A DNA stretch of 64,000 bases, taken from Niveibacterium terrae. Its GTDB lineage: Bacteria; Pseudomonadota; Gammaproteobacteria; Burkholderiales; Rhodocyclaceae. Numbering within the stretch: the stretch's first letter is position 1; each line of letters opens with the position of its first letter. Location of the stretch: positions 186,001 through 250,000 of the forward strand of contig NZ_CP172404.1 of the NCBI RefSeq assembly GCF_048213115.1, given 5' to 3'. The translations under genes were made by a program, and so were the position numbers. Positions 36,410-46,617 of the stretch are shown here, in pieces. The notes beneath the pieces are model-generated. The model did not search any database and was not told where the DNA came from. It saw nothing but the letters and a program-made list of their open reading frames with translations.

Positions 36410-37306
36410 TCAGTAGTGGCCGTGCTCGGCCTCGCTGATCAGCCAGTCGCGCAGCGGCGGGAAACCGTCGCGGCAGGCGGCGTCGTCGCGATAGACGAGG
36501 TAATAGGACAGGCGAAGCGAAGTGTCGACGTCGAAGGGCCGGATCAGGCGGCCGGCCGCGACGTCGTATTCGACCAGGATGTCCTGGCCCAGCGCGACTC
36601 CCTGGCCGTCGATCGCGGCCTGAAGCGACATCAGCGCATCGCCTAAGCCCAGGCCTCGGGCTGAAGCTTCGCCGTCCAGCCCCACTTCGTCGAACCACTG
36701 TCGCCAGTCGGGTTGGTGCGCAAGGCGCTGACCGCGTTCGTGCAGAAGGGTATGGGCGAGCAGGTCGGTCGGCCGGTTCAGGGTCTCTTTCAGGATCGGG
36801 CTGCAGACCGGGAAGAAGCGAGTCGTCGCGAAGCGTTCCGATTGCACGCCGGCTTCGGCGTGGCGCCGCTCGGCGATCAACAGATCCAGAGCGTCGACTC
36901 TCTGCTGTTCGGGGTCGGTGACGACTTCGACGCGCAGTTCGGGATTGGCATTGAGGAAACGGTAGAGGCGGGGAATCAGCCACTTGCTGCCCAGACTGGC
37001 CGGAACGCCGATGCGCAGCGGCCGGGTTGAATCGTCGAGCAGAAGCTCGGTGGCTTGCTGAACCGAGCGGAAGGCTTCGCGTATCCGGGGCAGATAGTTC
37101 TCGCCGGCGCTGGTCAGCAGCAGCTGATTGTTGCGCCGGTCGAAGAGCTTGAGCCCGAGAAACTCCTCGAGCTGCTTGACCTGATGACTGACCGCAGCAT
37201 TGGTTACGCACAGCTCCGCCGCGGCGCGCGTGAAGCTCATGTGCCGGGCCGCGACTTCGAAGACGCGCAGGCCGTTCAGAGGAGGAAGCCGTTTGTTGGG
37301 CGTCAT
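36410..37306 (-). CDS. LysR-family transcriptional regulator, GcvA-like
   Basis: The 298-residue regulator starts MTPNKRLPPLNGLRVFEVAARH, typical of the GcvA/AmpR branch. The winged helix-turn-helix covers residues 8-67 (SFTRAAAELCVTNAAVSHQV), followed by a periplasmic-binding-protein-like effector domain. It is divergent from the GH53 lipoprotein gene across 238 bp and could control it, as LysR regulators often do with the divergent neighbour. However, the same gap also contains LacI-type palindromes. The effector is unknown. Confidence 0.9.
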   Translation of the reverse strand: MTPNKRLPPLNGLRVFEVAARHMSFTRAAAELCVTNAAVSHQVKQLEEFLGLKLFDRRNNQLLLTSAGENYLPRIREAFRSVQQATELLLDDSTRPLRIGVPASLGSKWLIPRLYRFLNANPELRVEVVTDPEQQRVDALDLLIAERRHAEAGVQSERFATTRFFPVCSPILKETLNRPTDLLAHTLLHERGQRLAHQPDWRQWFDEVGLDGEASARGLGLGDALMSLQAAIDGQGVALGQDILVEYDVAAGRLIRPFDVDTSLRLSYYLVYRDDAACRDGFPPLRDWLISEAEHGHY

Positions 37307-37319
37307 GCGTCTAATCTGG

Positions 37320-37331
37320 TTAAACGTTTCA
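37320..37331. promoter_or_regulatory. weak LacI-type operator candidate, LysR/GH53 gap
   Basis: TTAAACGTTTCA matches the TTAA-N-CG-N-TTAA pattern found twice in the GH42/GH35 promoter with one mismatch. It lies 14 bp upstream of the LysR start codon. This is pattern matching by eye. Confidence 0.4.
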
Positions 37332-37472
37332 TTCAATATTCGTAGTTTGCCATCCATTTCGCCACAGTCAAGCATTCCGGGGGGCATTTGTTGCGTGTTT
37401 GACGCAGGATAAACCTGCCAAAACAAGCATGTACTTGCGTTTTGCGCGACTTGTCCGCTGAAACGAGTTTTG

Positions 37473-37486
37473 GTTTAACGTTATAC
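37473..37486. promoter_or_regulatory. LacI-type palindrome upstream of GH53
   Basis: GTTTAACGTTATAC is a 14-bp palindrome with one mismatched pair and a central CG, the general form of LacI-family operators. It lies 58 bp upstream of the GH53 lipoprotein start and overlaps TATACA, which could be a -10 element, so binding there would repress. Confidence 0.5.
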
Positions 37487-37544
37487 ATACTCAGTAAGAC
37501 ATCACAGGCTTTGCGGCTCTGCCGCGGCCGAAACAGAGGAGACG

Positions 37545-38594
37545 ATGAAAATGAAGAAGGCTTGTCTGGTCTGTGGTCTGTTGCTGGCGCTGAGCGCCTG
37601 CGGCGGAGGAGGAGGCGATTCGGGCGGTGGCAGCGCTTCCGCGGGGGCGTCGGGGAGCGAGGTGAGCGTGCCGAGCACGTTTGCGAAAGGCGCCGATGTC
37701 AGTTGGGTGAGCGAGGAGGAGGCGGCAGGAAAGGTCTTCAGCTCAAGCACGGGGGTCGCGACCGATCCCTTCGTGCTGCTGAAGAACCTGGGAACGAATG
37801 CGATCCGGCTGCGCGTCTGGGTCGATCCGGTCGGCGGCTGGAACGGCAAAGCGGACGTTTTGGCCAAGGCCAGGCGTGCTGCGGCTCAGGGCATGAGGCT
37901 GATGATCGACTTCCACTACAGCGACACCTGGGCGGATCCCGCACATCAGACCAAGCCGGCGGCCTGGGAAGGCCACAGTCTTAGTCAGCTCAAGGATGAT
38001 GTCTATGCGCACACTTACGATGTGCTGAACACCTTGAAGAGCGCAGGCCTCACCGTCGAATGGGTGCAGGTCGGCAACGAGATCAACAGCGGCATGCTCT
38101 GGCCCGAAGGCAAATACACGAACTTCGACCAGATGGCCGGTCTCGTCAACAGCGGCTACGCGGCGAGCAAGGCCGTCTATCCGGATGCGAAAGTCGTGCT
38201 CCATCTCGCCAACGGCCAGGACAACGCTGTTTTCCGCTGGTTCTTCGATGCGCTCAAGGCGGCCGGGGGCAACTGGGACGTGACCGGCATGTCGCTGTAT
38301 CCGGGAACGAGCGACTGGCAGACTTACACGGCGAAGCTCTCGACCAACATGGCCGACGTGGTCTCGCGCTACGGCAAGCCGGTCGTGATCGCCGAGATCG
38401 GGATGGATTGGCAGCAGGGTGCGACGGCGAAGGCTTTGATGGCCGACGTGATGACCCGAGTCGCCGCACTCGGCGACAACGGTCTCGGAGTCTTCTATTG
38501 GGAGCCGGAAGCCTGGCCAAGCTGGAATGGCGGCTATACGCTGGGGGCGCTGAACAACTCCGGGCAGTTCACCGAAGCGCTCGATCCGTATTGA
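37545..38594 (+). CDS. GH53 endo-beta-1,4-galactanase, lipoprotein
   Basis: The 349-residue enzyme cleaves internal beta-1,4-galactosyl links of galactan and type I arabinogalactan. A lipoprotein signal ends LALSAC with lipidated Cys19, then a Gly/Ser-rich linker leads to the catalytic barrel (FAKGADVSWVSEEEAAG). GH53 landmarks are NAIRLRVWVDP, IDFHYSDTWADPAHQ, the acid/base Glu179 in VQVGNEINSGMLWPEG and the nucleophile Glu284 in VVIAEIG. It is probably anchored in the outer membrane. It is transcribed divergently from the LysR gene and closed by a hairpin before lacI. Confidence 0.95.
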   Translation: MKMKKACLVCGLLLALSACGGGGGDSGGGSASAGASGSEVSVPSTFAKGADVSWVSEEEAAGKVFSSSTGVATDPFVLLKNLGTNAIRLRVWVDPVGGWNGKADVLAKARRAAAQGMRLMIDFHYSDTWADPAHQTKPAAWEGHSLSQLKDDVYAHTYDVLNTLKSAGLTVEWVQVGNEINSGMLWPEGKYTNFDQMAGLVNSGYAASKAVYPDAKVVLHLANGQDNAVFRWFFDALKAAGGNWDVTGMSLYPGTSDWQTYTAKLSTNMADVVSRYGKPVVIAEIGMDWQQGATAKALMADVMTRVAALGDNGLGVFYWEPEAWPSWNGGYTLGALNNSGQFTEALDPY

Positions 38595-38603
38595 GGAAAG
38601 ACG

Positions 38604-38634
38604 CCCTCCCCGGGTTTGCCCAGGGGAGGGGTTT
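38604..38634. terminator. hairpin between the GH53 and LacI genes
   Basis: CCCTCCCC and GGGGAGGG arms (38604-38611 with 38623-38630), extended by an inner GG/CC, form a strong stem. Only GTTTG follows on the plus strand, so termination may be partial. It lies between two convergent genes. Confidence 0.6.
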
Positions 38635-38640
38635 GACCGT

Positions 38641-39669
38641 TCAGTCGCGGCTGCGTCGCACGCGCCCGGTCGAGGCGCGGACGACCAGTTGGGGCGTCGA
38701 GGTGACGAGCATGCGCGGAACCTGCTTCTCGCCGTCAGCGATCACTTCCATCATCAGCTGCACGGCAAGTTCGCCGGCTTCATCGATCGGTACAGAGACC
38801 GTGGTCAGTGCCGGCCTGACCTGATGCGCGAACTGGATGTCGGTGATGCCGATCACCGACAGGTCGGCCGGCACTTCGAGTCCCAGGTCGGCGGCGGCCT
38901 GCAGCACGCCCAGCGCGGGCAGGTCATTGGAGACGAAGATCGCGGTCAGATCGGGAACCGCGGCGAGCAGGCCGTGGGCCGCGTTGCGCCCGGCGTCTAT
39001 CGTGTCGTTCGTGAAACGGACGTCTTCGGGCGGGTGGGCGATTTCCGCGCGCGCCAGCGTGTCGCAGAAGCCCTTGTAGCGCCACTGATGGTTGCCGGTC
39101 GGTTCGCTGCCGACGACCGCACCGATGCGCTGATGGCCCAGCTTGATCAGGTGTTCGGCGGCGATCACGCCGGCCTGATAGAAATCGACGGCGACGCAGG
39201 GAAGCTCAGGTTGAAGGTCGGGCTTTTCCCACATGCACAGCACGACCGGCATGTTGCGGCGGCGCAGCTCGATCAGCTCGTCGACACGGAGAAAATCGGC
39301 GTTCATGACCAGCACGCCCTGGGCCAGCGAGCCGCCGACCGCGTCGAGATAAGCGGTCTCCTGCGCCGGGTCGTTGTTGGTGTTGCACATCAGCAGGAAG
39401 TAGTCGTGCTTGCGCACCGCCTGTTCGACCGCGAGCGCGAATTCCGGATAGAAAGGGTTCGCGATGCTGGAGACGATCAGCGCGATCGTCTGCGGTCGGC
39501 CCTTGACCAGCGCGCGCGCGTTCAGATTGGGCCGGTAACCCAATTGCTGAACCGCAGCGAGAACGCGCTCGCGCGTGCTCTCGCTGACGCGACCGCGGCC
39601 GCGCAGCACATTGGATACCGTGGCCGGCGTGACACCGGCAAGACGGCCGACTTCGACAAGCGTAGACAT
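38641..39669 (-). CDS. LacI-family transcriptional regulator of the galactan locus
   Basis: The 342-residue protein has the N-terminal LacI helix-turn-helix and hinge (VGRLAGVTPATVSNVLRGRG, then YRPNLNARALVKGR), followed by a periplasmic-binding-like sugar domain. It is the last gene of a minus-strand set with the aldo/keto reductase and GH42 genes. The most likely operators are TTAA-N-CG-N-TTAA palindromes at 42725-42736 and 42990-43001. The inducer is probably galactose or a galacto-oligosaccharide; that is inference from context. Confidence 0.92.
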   Translation of the reverse strand: MSTLVEVGRLAGVTPATVSNVLRGRGRVSESTRERVLAAVQQLGYRPNLNARALVKGRPQTIALIVSSIANPFYPEFALAVEQAVRKHDYFLLMCNTNNDPAQETAYLDAVGGSLAQGVLVMNADFLRVDELIELRRRNMPVVLCMWEKPDLQPELPCVAVDFYQAGVIAAEHLIKLGHQRIGAVVGSEPTGNHQWRYKGFCDTLARAEIAHPPEDVRFTNDTIDAGRNAAHGLLAAVPDLTAIFVSNDLPALGVLQAAADLGLEVPADLSVIGITDIQFAHQVRPALTTVSVPIDEAGELAVQLMMEVIADGEKQVPRMLVTSTPQLVVRASTGRVRRSRD

Positions 39670-39708
39670 AGTGGAGCGATCGTATCAGGGGGTGGCGGAA
39701 AAAACTGT

Positions 39709-40704
39709 TCAGGACTTGCGCAGCAGTGCCTCGATCGCCGTAAGTTCATCTTGACTCAGCGGTTCCGAATTGGCTGCGGCGATCGCGTCGAGAATCTGCT
39801 CCTCGCGGCTTGCGCCGATCAGCACCGACGTGATCGCGCTCTGGCGCAGGACCCAGGCGAGGGCGAGGGTGGCGAGGCTCTGGCCGCGCCCTTTCGCGAA
39901 CGCGTCGAGGGCGCGCACGGTCTGCATCTTCTCCGCGCTCAACTGCTCGGGGCGCAGGAAGTGAGCGCGCGCCGCGCGCGAATCGGCGGGAATCCCGTCC
40001 AGATACCGGTTGGTCAGAACGCCCTGGGCGAGCGGCGAGAACGCGATGGCGCCGATTCCCTCCTTGCCGAGTGCCGCGAACAGACCCTGTTCGGGCGTGC
40101 GCTCGAACAGGTTGTAGCGCGGCTGGTGGATCAGGCAGGGGGTGCCCAGATCGCGCAGCAGCGCGGCGGCCCGCCGGGTCAGCTCGGGCGGATAGTTGGA
40201 CAAGCCAACATAGAGCGCGCGACCGCTGCGCACGATGTCGGCGAGCGCGCCCATCGTCTCTTCGAGCGGGGTCTCGGGGTCGGGGCGGTGGTGGTAGAAG
40301 ATGTCGACGTAATCGAGACCGAGCCGCTTCAGGCTCTGGTCCAGGCTCGCGAACAGATATTTGCGCGAACCCCAGTCCCCGTAAGGGCCTGGCCACATCG
40401 TGTAACCGGCCTTGGTCGAGACGACCAGCTCGTCGCGCCACGGCGCCAGATCGGAACGCAGCAGAGCTCCGAAAGTCTCTTCGGCTGACCCGGGCGGGGG
40501 GCCGTAGTTGTTGGCCAGGTCGAAGTGGGTGATGCCGTGGTCGAAGGCGCAGCGCACGAGGGCGCGGGCGTTCTCCAGACGGTCGACCCCACCGAAGTTG
40601 TGCCACAGCCCCAGCGAGATCGCGGGCAGCTTCAGGCCGCTGCGGCCGCAGCGGCGGTAGGGAATCGTTGCATAGCGCGATTCGGCGGGGCGGTAGGCAC
40701 TCAT
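39709..40704 (-). CDS. aldo/keto reductase, YghZ-like
   Basis: The 331-residue protein shows the AKR barrel motifs: GLKLPAISLGLWHNFGG, the catalytic Asp/Tyr region FDLANNYGPPPGSAEETFG, STKAGYTMWPGPYGDWGSRK, DIFYHHRPDPETPLEETM and SVLIGASREEQI. The GPYGDWGSRK pattern is typical of the L-glyceraldehyde-3-phosphate reductase (YghZ) group. It uses NADPH. It sits between the GH42 and LacI genes (14 and 38 bp gaps), so it may reduce galactose or another aldehyde released here. The true substrate is unknown. Confidence 0.9.
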   Translation of the reverse strand: MSAYRPAESRYATIPYRRCGRSGLKLPAISLGLWHNFGGVDRLENARALVRCAFDHGITHFDLANNYGPPPGSAEETFGALLRSDLAPWRDELVVSTKAGYTMWPGPYGDWGSRKYLFASLDQSLKRLGLDYVDIFYHHRPDPETPLEETMGALADIVRSGRALYVGLSNYPPELTRRAAALLRDLGTPCLIHQPRYNLFERTPEQGLFAALGKEGIGAIAFSPLAQGVLTNRYLDGIPADSRAARAHFLRPEQLSAEKMQTVRALDAFAKGRGQSLATLALAWVLRQSAITSVLIGASREEQILDAIAAANSEPLSQDELTAIEALLRKS

Positions 40705-40719
40705 GGCATCTCCTGGGGG

Positions 40720-42690
<1,971 letters not shown>

Positions 42691-42724
42691 TCGATCGCTC
42701 CATGAGGCGTTTGTGCCGAAAAGG

Positions 42725-42736
42725 TTAATCGTTTAA
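42725..42736. promoter_or_regulatory. LacI-type operator, GH42 side
   Basis: TTAATCGTTTAA fits TTAA-N-CG-N-TTAA, a palindrome with central CG typical of LacI-family sites. It is preceded by GG, as is the reverse complement of the GH35-side site (GGTTAA(T/G)CGTTTAAAT is shared by both). Confidence 0.65.
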
Positions 42737-42989
42737 ATCGAGCGAATGATACCCGGATCAAAGCGCTTGTCATCAGCTGCCGAAAAAGCCGAAAACTCGC
42801 TTGCTCTGGATCAAGTCTGCGCAGCGTCAGCGCTGACGAGGTGTTTCGCCGGGGCCTAGGGTGTTTGCCCTTTATCCATAAGCGTTTTTCGGGTTCCAAA
42901 AGGGAACGAATACAGGCATCATCCGTCTTTATATAAGGGTTTACCCTAATTGTCGTGCAGGGGGGTGAAAACAGAGACTCCGTGAAAAT

Positions 42990-43001
42990 TTAAACGCTTA
43001 A
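42990..43001. promoter_or_regulatory. LacI-type operator, GH35 side
   Basis: TTAAACGCTTAA is the second TTAA-N-CG-N-TTAA palindrome. It ends only 6 bp before the GTG start of the GH35 gene, occupying the place of a ribosome-binding site. Confidence 0.65.
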
Positions 43002-43007
43002 CCAATC

Positions 43008-45395
43008 GTGACCCAGATAACCCAACTCTCCCTCCCCGAAGCCCCGTCCTCAGTCGAGCGCGATTTTCTCGCGCTGGGCCGCTACCAAGCCCCGGCACGG
43101 ACGCTGAGCGTCAACAGCCGCTACCTCGAACTGGACGGCCAGCCCTGGTTGCCGGTGATGGGCGAGTTTCACTACACGCGCTATCCGGCCTGTGAATGGG
43201 AAGCGGAGCTCGCGAAGATGCGCGCCGGCGGCGTCAGCATCGTCGCGTCCTATGTGTTCTGGAACCATCACGAGGAAGAGGAAGGGCGCTACGACTGGAG
43301 CGGAGCGCGCGATCTGCGCCGTTTCGTCGAACTGGCCGCGGCCGCCGGACTCTATGTCTATCTTCGCCCTGGCCCCTGGGTTCACGCCGAGTCTCGTTAC
43401 GGCGGTTTCCCGGACTGGCTGGTCGAGAAGATCGGTGCGGATCTGCGCTGCAATGCGCCCGCCTACCTCGCCCAGGTCGAGAAGTTCTACCGCCAGATCG
43501 GCGCCCAGGTCAAAGGACTGATGTGGTCCGACGGCGGCCCGATCGTTGGCGTTCAGCTCGAAAACGAATACGACCGCCTGGGCCCGGGGTGCGGCGCTGA
43601 GCACATCGCCGAGCTCAAGCGGATCGCGATCGAAGCGGGGTTGTGCGTACCGATCTACACGGTGACCGGCTGGCCGACCCTGGACATCCCGCTGCGCGAC
43701 GTTCTGCCGGTTTCGGGCGCTTATGCGGATGGATTCTGGCAGGGCAGCTCGACGGCTCTGCCGCCTTCCGGCGTTTTTGTCTTCAACACCGACCGCGCGA
43801 TTGGCGAGATGGGCAACGTCGGCGGCACGCCCGCCGACGGCCGGATCGACAAGGCGCACTACCCGTTCTTTCTGGCCGAAGCGGGCGGCGGCATGCACGT
43901 CTCCTACCACCGCCGGCCGGTCATCAGCACCGACGACGTTGCGGCGACGACGCTGGTGCAGATCGGCTCCGGGGCGACGCTGTACGGCTATTACATGTAT
44001 CACGGTGGCACAAACCCCGCCGGTCCGCGCCGCTACAACGAGTCGATGGGAACCGGCTACCCGAACGACGTCGCGGTTCTAGGCTACGATTTTCGCGCTC
44101 CGCTGGGCCAGTACGGTCAGGTTCGTGAATCCTACGGACGCCTGCGTGCGCTACATCTCTTCCTCGAAGCTTTTGGTGCCGAGCTGGCGCCGATGGAAGC
44201 GGTGCTCGCCGAAGGCGCGAGTCTCGACGCGGCTGCCCGCGAGCCTCTGCGCGTCGCTGCGCGCGGCGCCGGAGCTTCCGGTTTCGTGTTTCTGAACAAT
44301 CACGTCCGCCACCACCCTCTGCCCGATTTCAACGATGCGCGCATCGAAGTTGCGACGAGCGAAGGCATCGTGGCCTTCCCCGCGGTTGATGTGAAGAGCG
44401 GCGCCTACGCGATCTGGCCGGTCAATGCCGCGATCGGCGCGGCCCGCCTCACCTGGGCGACGGTCCAGCCGCTCAGCCGCTGGCTCGACGCGGGCGCTAC
44501 GCACTGGGTCGGCTTCACGATTCCCGATGTCAGGGGGCAGCTCGCCTTCTCGGCTGAAACGGTGCTCGGCGTCGTCAGCGACAGCGGCGTCGTGACGCGT
44601 GAAGGCGATCTGTGGCAGGTCGCTCTGCCCGAAGATTCTGAACGTGCGCTGATCCGAGTCACCGACCGCGCCGGAGTCGAACATCGGGTGCTCGTGCTCT
44701 CGCGCAGCGAGGCCGACCGGGCGAGCCGCATCACGCTGGGCGGCCGTCAGCGTCTGGCGATCTCGAAGCACGCGCTCTACGCCGAGGGTGATTCGCTGTT
44801 CATCGACGCTCCGGCCGATGAGGATGTCTTCGCGGACATCTTCCCTGGCCAAGATCTTGATGGGGAAAGCCTGGCCTCGGGCCTGGCCCGCCTTCCCGCC
44901 GCCAGAGCTGAAGCGGCCCTTGCCGGTGAAGTCGCCGTGACGGTTCTGAGCGAGCAGGCCGAGCCTCCCGCGGTCAGATTTGGCGAAAAGATTTCGTGGC
45001 GGACCGAACCCACGCCGCTGGCGCCCGACGATGAAGAGTTCGAAGCCGCGACGCGGATCCGGCTCACGCCGCCCGCCTCCTGGGCAAAGCTCGAAGGGCG
45101 CCTGCTGGCGTGCCTCGATTATATTGGCGATGCCGCGCGGCTCTATGCCGACGGAGTGCTGGTCGATGACAATTTCAGCGACGGCGAACCCTGGTACATC
45201 GGTCTGGACCGCTTCATCCGCGACGGCCGTTGGCCGGAGCTGGAGCTTCGCATCATCGCGGCGCGGCCGGATCTGGAAATCTTCCTCGAAGAAGGAGCGC
45301 GTCAGCGCCTCCACGAAGCTTCTCATCCTGCCGCCCTGAACGGGCTGGCCGTGAAGAGGTGGCGGTCGGTCAAGCTAGTAGCCGGGCAGAAATAA
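43008..45395 (+). CDS. GH35 beta-galactosidase
   Basis: The 795-residue enzyme has no signal peptide, so it is probably cytoplasmic and acts with GH42. GH35 landmarks are GEFHYTRYPACEWEAELAKM, ASYVFWNHHEEEEGRYDW, LRPGPWVHAESRYGG, the acid/base Glu187 in VQLENEYD and the likely nucleophile Glu291 in FFLAEAGGGMH, then YYMYHGGTNPAG. The C-terminal part is beta-rich. The GTG start is the only one possible, since a stop lies three codons upstream, yet no Shine-Dalgarno sequence precedes it. It leads the plus-strand operon. Confidence 0.94.
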   Translation: MTQITQLSLPEAPSSVERDFLALGRYQAPARTLSVNSRYLELDGQPWLPVMGEFHYTRYPACEWEAELAKMRAGGVSIVASYVFWNHHEEEEGRYDWSGARDLRRFVELAAAAGLYVYLRPGPWVHAESRYGGFPDWLVEKIGADLRCNAPAYLAQVEKFYRQIGAQVKGLMWSDGGPIVGVQLENEYDRLGPGCGAEHIAELKRIAIEAGLCVPIYTVTGWPTLDIPLRDVLPVSGAYADGFWQGSSTALPPSGVFVFNTDRAIGEMGNVGGTPADGRIDKAHYPFFLAEAGGGMHVSYHRRPVISTDDVAATTLVQIGSGATLYGYYMYHGGTNPAGPRRYNESMGTGYPNDVAVLGYDFRAPLGQYGQVRESYGRLRALHLFLEAFGAELAPMEAVLAEGASLDAAAREPLRVAARGAGASGFVFLNNHVRHHPLPDFNDARIEVATSEGIVAFPAVDVKSGAYAIWPVNAAIGAARLTWATVQPLSRWLDAGATHWVGFTIPDVRGQLAFSAETVLGVVSDSGVVTREGDLWQVALPEDSERALIRVTDRAGVEHRVLVLSRSEADRASRITLGGRQRLAISKHALYAEGDSLFIDAPADEDVFADIFPGQDLDGESLASGLARLPAARAEAALAGEVAVTVLSEQAEPPAVRFGEKISWRTEPTPLAPDDEEFEAATRIRLTPPASWAKLEGRLLACLDYIGDAARLYADGVLVDDNFSDGEPWYIGLDRFIRDGRWPELELRIIAARPDLEIFLEEGARQRLHEASHPAALNGLAVKRWRSVKLVAGQK

Positions 45396-45412
45396 GACAA
45401 GCGGAGAACAGT

Positions 45413-46534
45413 GTGGCAGGGGTCAGTCTCAACAAAGTCAGCAAATCCTACGACGGCATGCCGCCGGTCGTGCGCGATGTGACGCTGGAGATCGCCAACG
45501 GCGAGTTCTGCGTCTTCGTCGGTCCTTCCGGTTGCGGGAAATCCACTCTGCTGCGCATGGTGGCCGGGCTGGAGGACATCACTTCCGGTGACATGGCGAT
45601 CGGCGGGCAGCGGGTCAACGACCTGGCTCCGTCCGAGCGCAACGTCTCGATGGTGTTCCAGAACTACGCGCTCTATCCGCACATGGATGTCGCGACCAAC
45701 ATCGCCTTCGGCCTGGGCCTTGCCGGCCTTGAAAAGACCGAGATCAAGTCCCGCGTCGAGCGGATCGCCGGTCTGCTCCAGATCGAGCGCCTGCTCTCCC
45801 GCCTGCCGCGGGCTTTGTCCGGCGGCCAGCGGCAGCGGGTTGCGATCGGCAGGGCCCTGGTCCGCGATCCGGGCGTGTTCCTGTTCGACGAGCCGCTCTC
45901 CAACCTCGACGCGGCGCTGCGCACGCAGATGCGGGTCGAGATCGCGCGCATCCACCGTGAATACGGCAAGGCGAGCACGATCTATGTGACGCACGATCAG
46001 GTCGAAGCGCTGACTTTGGCCGACAAGATCGTGCTGCTGCACTCCGGCGAGGCGGTCACGCGCTTCGGTAGCGTCGCGCAGATCGGCGCCCCGATGGATC
46101 TGTATGCGAACCCGGCCAATCTGTTCGTCGCGGGCTTCATCGGCTCGCCGAAGATGAACTTCGTCGCCGGTACCGTAGAAGCCATCGAAGCCTCTGGTGT
46201 CAGGGTCAAGACCGCTTCCGGCCGCAGGCTGCAGGCGGCGGTCGACGGTTCGCGGCTGACGGTCGGAGCATCGGTGACTCTGGGTTCGCGCCCCGAGCAT
46301 GTGAAGCTTCTCGCCGATGAGGGGGAAAATACGCTTCCCTGCGGTGTGCACTGGGTCGAGCGCTTGGGCGATCAGACTTTCGCCTACCTCGACGCGGGCC
46401 TGAGCGAGGATTTGCTCGTACGTCTGGGCGGGATCAGCGCGGTTGCGCTCAACGATGCGGTTCATCTGCATTTTCCGGCCGAAGCCTGTCACCTGTTCGA
46501 TGGGGACGGGATTGCATTGCCCAGGCTTGGATGA
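45413..46534 (+). CDS. MalK/MsmX-type sugar ABC transporter ATPase 1
   Basis: I chose GTG 45413, with GGAG 6 bp upstream; the product has 373 residues. ABC motifs are Walker A GPSGCGKSTLLRM, Q-loop MVFQNYALYPHM, signature LSGGQRQRVAIGRAL, Walker B VFLFDEPLSNLD and the switch VTHDQVEAL. A C-terminal TOBE/regulatory domain follows. It energises the MalF/MalG permeases encoded downstream. It lies 17 bp after the GH35 gene. Confidence 0.95.
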   Translation: MAGVSLNKVSKSYDGMPPVVRDVTLEIANGEFCVFVGPSGCGKSTLLRMVAGLEDITSGDMAIGGQRVNDLAPSERNVSMVFQNYALYPHMDVATNIAFGLGLAGLEKTEIKSRVERIAGLLQIERLLSRLPRALSGGQRQRVAIGRALVRDPGVFLFDEPLSNLDAALRTQMRVEIARIHREYGKASTIYVTHDQVEALTLADKIVLLHSGEAVTRFGSVAQIGAPMDLYANPANLFVAGFIGSPKMNFVAGTVEAIEASGVRVKTASGRRLQAAVDGSRLTVGASVTLGSRPEHVKLLADEGENTLPCGVHWVERLGDQTFAYLDAGLSEDLLVRLGGISAVALNDAVHLHFPAEACHLFDGDGIALPRLG

Positions 46535-46541
46535 AGAATTT

Positions 46542-46558
46542 GGGCGGCTTTGCCGCCC
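46542..46558. repeat. intercistronic hairpin before malE-like gene
   Basis: GGGCGGC and GCCGCCC arms enclose a TTT loop. A weaker CCGCG/CGCGG hairpin follows at about 46570-46586. Such stems before a binding-protein gene can block 3' decay and raise its expression, as described for malE-type operons. There is no U-tract, so termination is unlikely. Confidence 0.65.
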
Positions 46559-46617
46559 GGGTGGATCGTCCGCGAAACCTCGCGGGCGGAGTTCGGGAAA
46601 AAAACCAGGAGACAAAG

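Larger units (their letters stand above)
42691..43007. promoter_or_regulatory. divergent GH42/GH35 promoter region
   Basis: This 317-bp gap separates the divergent GH42 and GH35 operons and has no gene. It is AT-rich compared with its surroundings and holds a LacI-type palindrome at each end (42725-42736 and 42990-43001), the layout of a looping repressor. A TATATAAG stretch near 42932 could be a -10 element for the plus strand. Confidence 0.7.
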
